Source: an uncultured Myxococcales bacterium
GTDB taxonomy: Bacteria > Myxococcota_A > UBA9042 > CAIXZC01
DNA length: 64,000 nt
Direction: 5' to 3'
Assembly (NCBI GenBank): GCA_903895725.1
Contig: CAITUV010000058.1
Coordinates: forward strand, 1 to 64,000
Shown one piece after another: positions 61,087-64,000 of the stretch (its first letter is position 1; each line of letters begins with the position of its first letter). The notes under the pieces are model-generated. The model ran no database searches. It was not told the DNA's origin and saw only the letters and a list, made by a program, of their open reading frames with translations. A program made the position numbers and the translations under genes.

Positions 61087-63168
61087 CTACCATTCCTCCC
61101 CCGCATTCCGCTGGAGGATCCGGGCGTAGCGCCAGTGCAAGGCAGGGTCGGAAAGGACGATGCGATCGGCCAGTGGCGAGGTTCTGGCCAACGCCTCCAG
61201 GTCGCCCTCGGGCGGAGCGCTTTGCAGCCGCACCAGGAACAGGTCGTCGCGACTGCAGGGGCGGGGGGAAGAGACCCCCTCGCCGAGCATCACGATCGCG
61301 GCATGGACGTCCCCGCATGCGACGCGCCACACCACCGTGGCCTGCTTTCGAACGTCCCGTAGCCAGGCCTGGCTCACCGCATCGCGTCCGGAGAAGGAGA
61401 GGAACTGACAGACTCGACGGTCGGGGTGTGAGCGACGGAACAGGGCCGGCAGGTAGTTGGAGGCCCGCTGCCTCTGCACCGCGTCGCGAAGGTCGTCCAG
61501 CAGCCCGAGTGGGGCCCCGGGAGGCTGCTCCACTGCCACGGTCAGGCCGGCAAACGGGTTGGCTTCGAGCAGGCGTCGCACGGCCGCAGCGGCCACGTCC
61601 CGATGCCTCTCGGGATTGGCGGTCCGCATCCAGACGATGGCGGATCGGGCCAAGTCACGGAACGGTTCCTCGGCAAGCCGTTGGGCCCCGAGCTGTGCAT
61701 CGAGGTCGAACGCAACCTGGAGGGTGCAGCCGCTGTCGGGGCAGGCGGTGTGCTCCACGGCCGAAGCAGCAAACAATGGGGCGCAGAGCATCGGGGCGTC
61801 GTCCGGTGCAAGGGAGGCCTGGCCTCGGAATTCCAGCTTGTCTAGGGCAAAGTCGATCTCGCCCGGCCCCCACCCGGCCCCGGACAGGAAATGATACGGC
61901 GGCTCACGCTGCCATCGCCAGCCGGCCCGTCGGGCGTCCTGCAGCAGCCGGGTCCCCGGAAGCACCTGGGTCTGGAACACCTGGAGCCTGGGCTCGAACT
62001 CGAGCGAATCCAGGAATTCCAGCGTGGCATCGAGTCCCTTTGGAGAATCGCCGGGCAGGCCCACCATGAGGTCGACCTTGGCTGCGACTCCGGCCTTGTG
62101 CAACGCGTTCATTCCCTGCCGGAATCGGGCTTGGGAGAACCCGCGCCCGGCGGCCCGCAGCGCCTCCCGGCTCACGGTCTGGAGCCCTACCTCGACCCGG
62201 GTGATACCCGCACGGGCAAGCGCTTGCGCCCTTGTTGCCGTGATGGACTCGGCCCGAAGCTCTGCGAAGATCGACAGCGCTCTTCCAGGTCCACGGTTGG
62301 CTCGAGCCAGCATCTCCAGGAACGCGTCGAAGTCCGGACGCTGCTCGAGGCTCGGGTCGAGCAGGTACATCTCCTCGGCACCGGCATCCCGGGCCCATGC
62401 GAACAGTGCTTCGACCTGTTCGAACGGGCGTCCGGCCCCCTTCCCGCGGCCCTGGTGGTATGCACAGAACGCACACGCGTACCGGCACCCCCGCCAGAGC
62501 TCGGCAAGGACCATGCGGTCCATCTCCATGGTGGCCATTCCAGCCATGTACGGGTCGTGGAGTCGGGCCAGATCGACCGGCACAGCGATGCCCGGATTCG
62601 GTCCCGGCAACCCGGGCAGCCAGACGCCCGGAACGGTGGCGGGATTAGCGCCCGCCAGCAGCATTGCGAAGGGAATCTCCCCCTCACCCACGACGCCCAG
62701 GTCGAAGGGGAAGTGCAGGTGACTGTCACTGCCAGGGTCGGGGGCCCCTCGACTACCGCTCGGGCAAGGCTCGCCCCCTCCCCACAGGGGGATTGCAGGG
62801 CCTCTCTCTGTCCCGGGCAGGCCAGTAAGAGCCCATGACCCTTCAGCAAGTTCCGGGCCGCCGCCCCAGATCCGGAGGTCGGGAATGCGCTCCCGGAGTC
62901 GGCCTGCGATCCATGCGCTGCGCTCGACATTCCAGACATTGAGAGTAAACCCGACCACCGACGGATTGCGCTCGACGATGGCATCGACCAGCGCCTGGTC
63001 CCCGTGACGCCGCACGATGGAATCTGGCAGGAGCTCGGCAACGGTCTCCGGCTGGCCGAGGTGAAGCAGCAGATCGGCGGCCCCCATCTGGGTGCACCCG
63101 GTCACCGGCTGCGGCACGGCCTCGGGCACGGGAAGCTGGAGAAGGAGAATGGGGCGTCCGGTGCTCAT
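61087..63168 (-). CDS. B12-binding-domain-type radical SAM protein
   Basis: A 693-aa protein: residues ~10-190 look like a cobalamin-binding Rossmann domain (LLLHLG, VVGFTLNVWNVERS, RIWGGGPE, LGVVGEGE), followed by a radical SAM core with C228-x3-C232-x2-C235 (CRYACAFC), SLEQRPDF, MVGLPGDS, and a long C-terminal domain of unknown function (~450-693). The order is that of class B/B12 radical SAM methyltransferases and related BchE/anaerobic enzymes. The classical D-x-H-x-x-G base-off cobalamin motif was not clearly seen, so cobalamin binding is not proven. Start ATG 63168 has GAGGA; a longer frame runs to 63297. The alpha/beta hydrolase gene is 37 bp upstream. Confidence 0.82.
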   Translation of the reverse strand: MSTGRPILLLQLPVPEAVPQPVTGCTQMGAADLLLHLGQPETVAELLPDSIVRRHGDQALVDAIVERNPSVVGFTLNVWNVERSAWIAGRLRERIPDLRIWGGGPELAEGSWALTGLPGTERGPAIPLWGGGEPCPSGSRGAPDPGSDSHLHFPFDLGVVGEGEIPFAMLLAGANPATVPGVWLPGLPGPNPGIAVPVDLARLHDPYMAGMATMEMDRMVLAELWRGCRYACAFCAYHQGRGKGAGRPFEQVEALFAWARDAGAEEMYLLDPSLEQRPDFDAFLEMLARANRGPGRALSIFAELRAESITATRAQALARAGITRVEVGLQTVSREALRAAGRGFSQARFRQGMNALHKAGVAAKVDLMVGLPGDSPKGLDATLEFLDSLEFEPRLQVFQTQVLPGTRLLQDARRAGWRWQREPPYHFLSGAGWGPGEIDFALDKLEFRGQASLAPDDAPMLCAPLFAASAVEHTACPDSGCTLQVAFDLDAQLGAQRLAEEPFRDLARSAIVWMRTANPERHRDVAAAAVRRLLEANPFAGLTVAVEQPPGAPLGLLDDLRDAVQRQRASNYLPALFRRSHPDRRVCQFLSFSGRDAVSQAWLRDVRKQATVVWRVACGDVHAAIVMLGEGVSSPRPCSRDDLFLVRLQSAPPEGDLEALARTSPLADRIVLSDPALHWRYARILQRNAGEEW

Positions 63169-63205
63169 GGTTCCTCGACGGGACCTTCGTTCTGGAGTCG
63201 GGCGT

Positions 63206-64000
63206 TCATGGTCGCGGAGAGGGTTGCCCGCCAGCATTCCGGACGAGCCGCCGGACCGCGTCGAACAACCGCTCACCCGCCGCCTCGAAGGTCTCATTGT
63301 GGCCCGCTCCTTCGACCTCGAGAAATTCCTTGGGCCCCGAGGCCGCCTCGAACAGTCTCCGGCCGAGCCCGTAAGGGACGACCTCGTCGCTCGGGCTGTG
63401 GAAGAAGAGCTTGGGGCCTGCGATCTTTCCGATCTTGGACAGCGAGTCCATCTTCGTGCGGATGATCGACTTGGGGATGACCGGATAGTGTGCGGCCGCG
63501 ACCTCGGGCAGCGTCGTGAAGGACGACTCGATCACCAGGCCCGCAGCGCGCACTCGGGACGCCAGGTCAATCGCCACCGCCCCGCCCAGCGAGAACCCGT
63601 AGATGAAGATGCGCCCCGGCGGGATTCCACGCTCCCGAGTCAGGTACTCCCAGGCGGCGTCGGCATCCCTGTAGAGACCGTCTTCGCTGGGCGTGCCCTC
63701 GCTCTTGCCATAGCCGCGGTAGTCGACTGCGAGCACCCTCGCAGGCAGATCGACCATCGTCTCGTACCGCGGGAGCCAGCCTGCGTTGTTCCCCGCGTTT
63801 CCGTGGAACCAGAGGAACACGGGCAGCTCGTCGACCTTCCCTTTCCTGGGCCCAAGCAGCCAGGCGTGGATGCGCACTCCGTCCGCAGTCGTCAGCCACA
63901 CGTCCTCGATCCTGGACATGGTGCGTCCCGCCTCGACCGCAGCGTAGTTCGGCCGGGTCAGGAAGTTGGACGCGCCGACGGGCTGATACACGAGCTTGGG
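63206..64000 (-). CDS. Alpha/beta hydrolase, BEM46/ABHD13-like, 5' end beyond the window
   Basis: At least 261 residues of an alpha/beta hydrolase. The triad is visible: Ser in GFSLGG, Asp in SPSDEVVP and His in GAGHNE. The oxyanion region FHGNAGNNAG precedes the Ser, as in the BEM46/ABHD13 family, which usually has an N-terminal membrane anchor. The frame is open to the right edge (codons before 63991 continue, KLVYQP), so the start and any anchor are probably outside. A GTG at 63991 could serve but would remove the expected anchor. It is followed by the radical SAM gene at 37 bp. Substrate unknown. Confidence 0.8.
   Translation of the reverse strand, partial: PKLVYQPVGASNFLTRPNYAAVEAGRTMSRIEDVWLTTADGVRIHAWLLGPRKGKVDELPVFLWFHGNAGNNAGWLPRYETMVDLPARVLAVDYRGYGKSEGTPSEDGLYRDADAAWEYLTRERGIPPGRIFIYGFSLGGAVAIDLASRVRAAGLVIESSFTTLPEVAAAHYPVIPKSIIRTKMDSLSKIGKIAGPKLFFHSPSDEVVPYGLGRRLFEAASGPKEFLEVEGAGHNETFEAAGERLFDAVRRLVRNAGGQPSPRP

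Overview
The window is high-GC DNA from a deltaproteobacterial-type bacterium, most likely Myxococcota or a close neighbour. The evidence is a partial 16S rRNA gene at the left edge, myxococcal cysteine-rich repeats (C-G-D-G-x-C, C-D-D-G-N-N), choice-of-anchor-L-like domains, C-terminal sorting tails of MYXO-CTERM type (Cys-containing segment, hydrophobic helix, Arg cluster) and many lipobox lipoproteins. The lineage is inferred; no database search was possible. No tRNA, CRISPR array, IS element or prophage was seen. Gene density is high, with sigma70-like promoters (TTGACA-like, 16-18 bp, TATAAT-like) in many of the gaps.

Layout. 1-1000: 5' part of 16S rRNA on the minus strand, with a boxA leader and two tandem promoters. 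1-4.3 kb: lgt and a soluble PAS-like/GAF-like histidine kinase (minus), divergent from tsaE. 4.4-10.3 kb: a minus-strand operon of envelope proteins: exported PCMT-like lipoprotein, DJ-1-like lipoprotein, TlpA-like lipoprotein, outer-membrane barrel, and a protein with two radical-SAM domains. 10.4-14.4 kb: an MFS transporter and an exported HEAT-like repeat protein. 14.4-21.5 kb: a repeat-like noncoding block, a Y-G-P repeat lipoprotein, and one 2,040-codon ORF that joins three exported proteins, each with its own sorting signals. 21.6-28.7 kb: a seven-gene operon that looks like part of an aryl-polyene/flexirubin-type pigment pathway (tyrosine ammonia-lyase, thioesterase, FakA-FakB fusion, ketosynthase, ketoreductase, LolA-like, small lipoprotein). 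28.8-37.9 kb: RCK channel-like protein, trypsin-like protease, RlmM-like methyltransferase, a giant lipoprotein whose 3' end runs through a minisatellite, and a PAP2 phosphatase. 38-49.6 kb: Cys-rich lipoprotein with a lamin-tail-like domain, HhH and ACT proteins, a 1,025-aa TULIP-like lipoprotein, a small lipoprotein, Pal, CpoB and mnmG. 49.8-64 kb: a periplasmic metalloprotease, mpl, a DUF4143-type ATPase, an outer-membrane barrel with an alpha-2-macroglobulin, a small barrel, a B12-type radical SAM protein and the 3' part of an alpha/beta hydrolase.

How it fits together. Most of the window serves the envelope: lipoprotein maturation (Lgt), outer-membrane integrity (Pal, CpoB), murein recycling (Mpl), surface proteins, and a lipid-like pigment operon with its own LolA-like carrier. 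The most unusual objects are the triple-exported polyprotein (15317-21439), the fatty-acid-kinase fusion inside the pigment operon (24908-26692), the coupled barrel/TlpA/double radical-SAM set (4377-8268) and the repeat-determined C-terminus of the giant lipoprotein (32331-33020).
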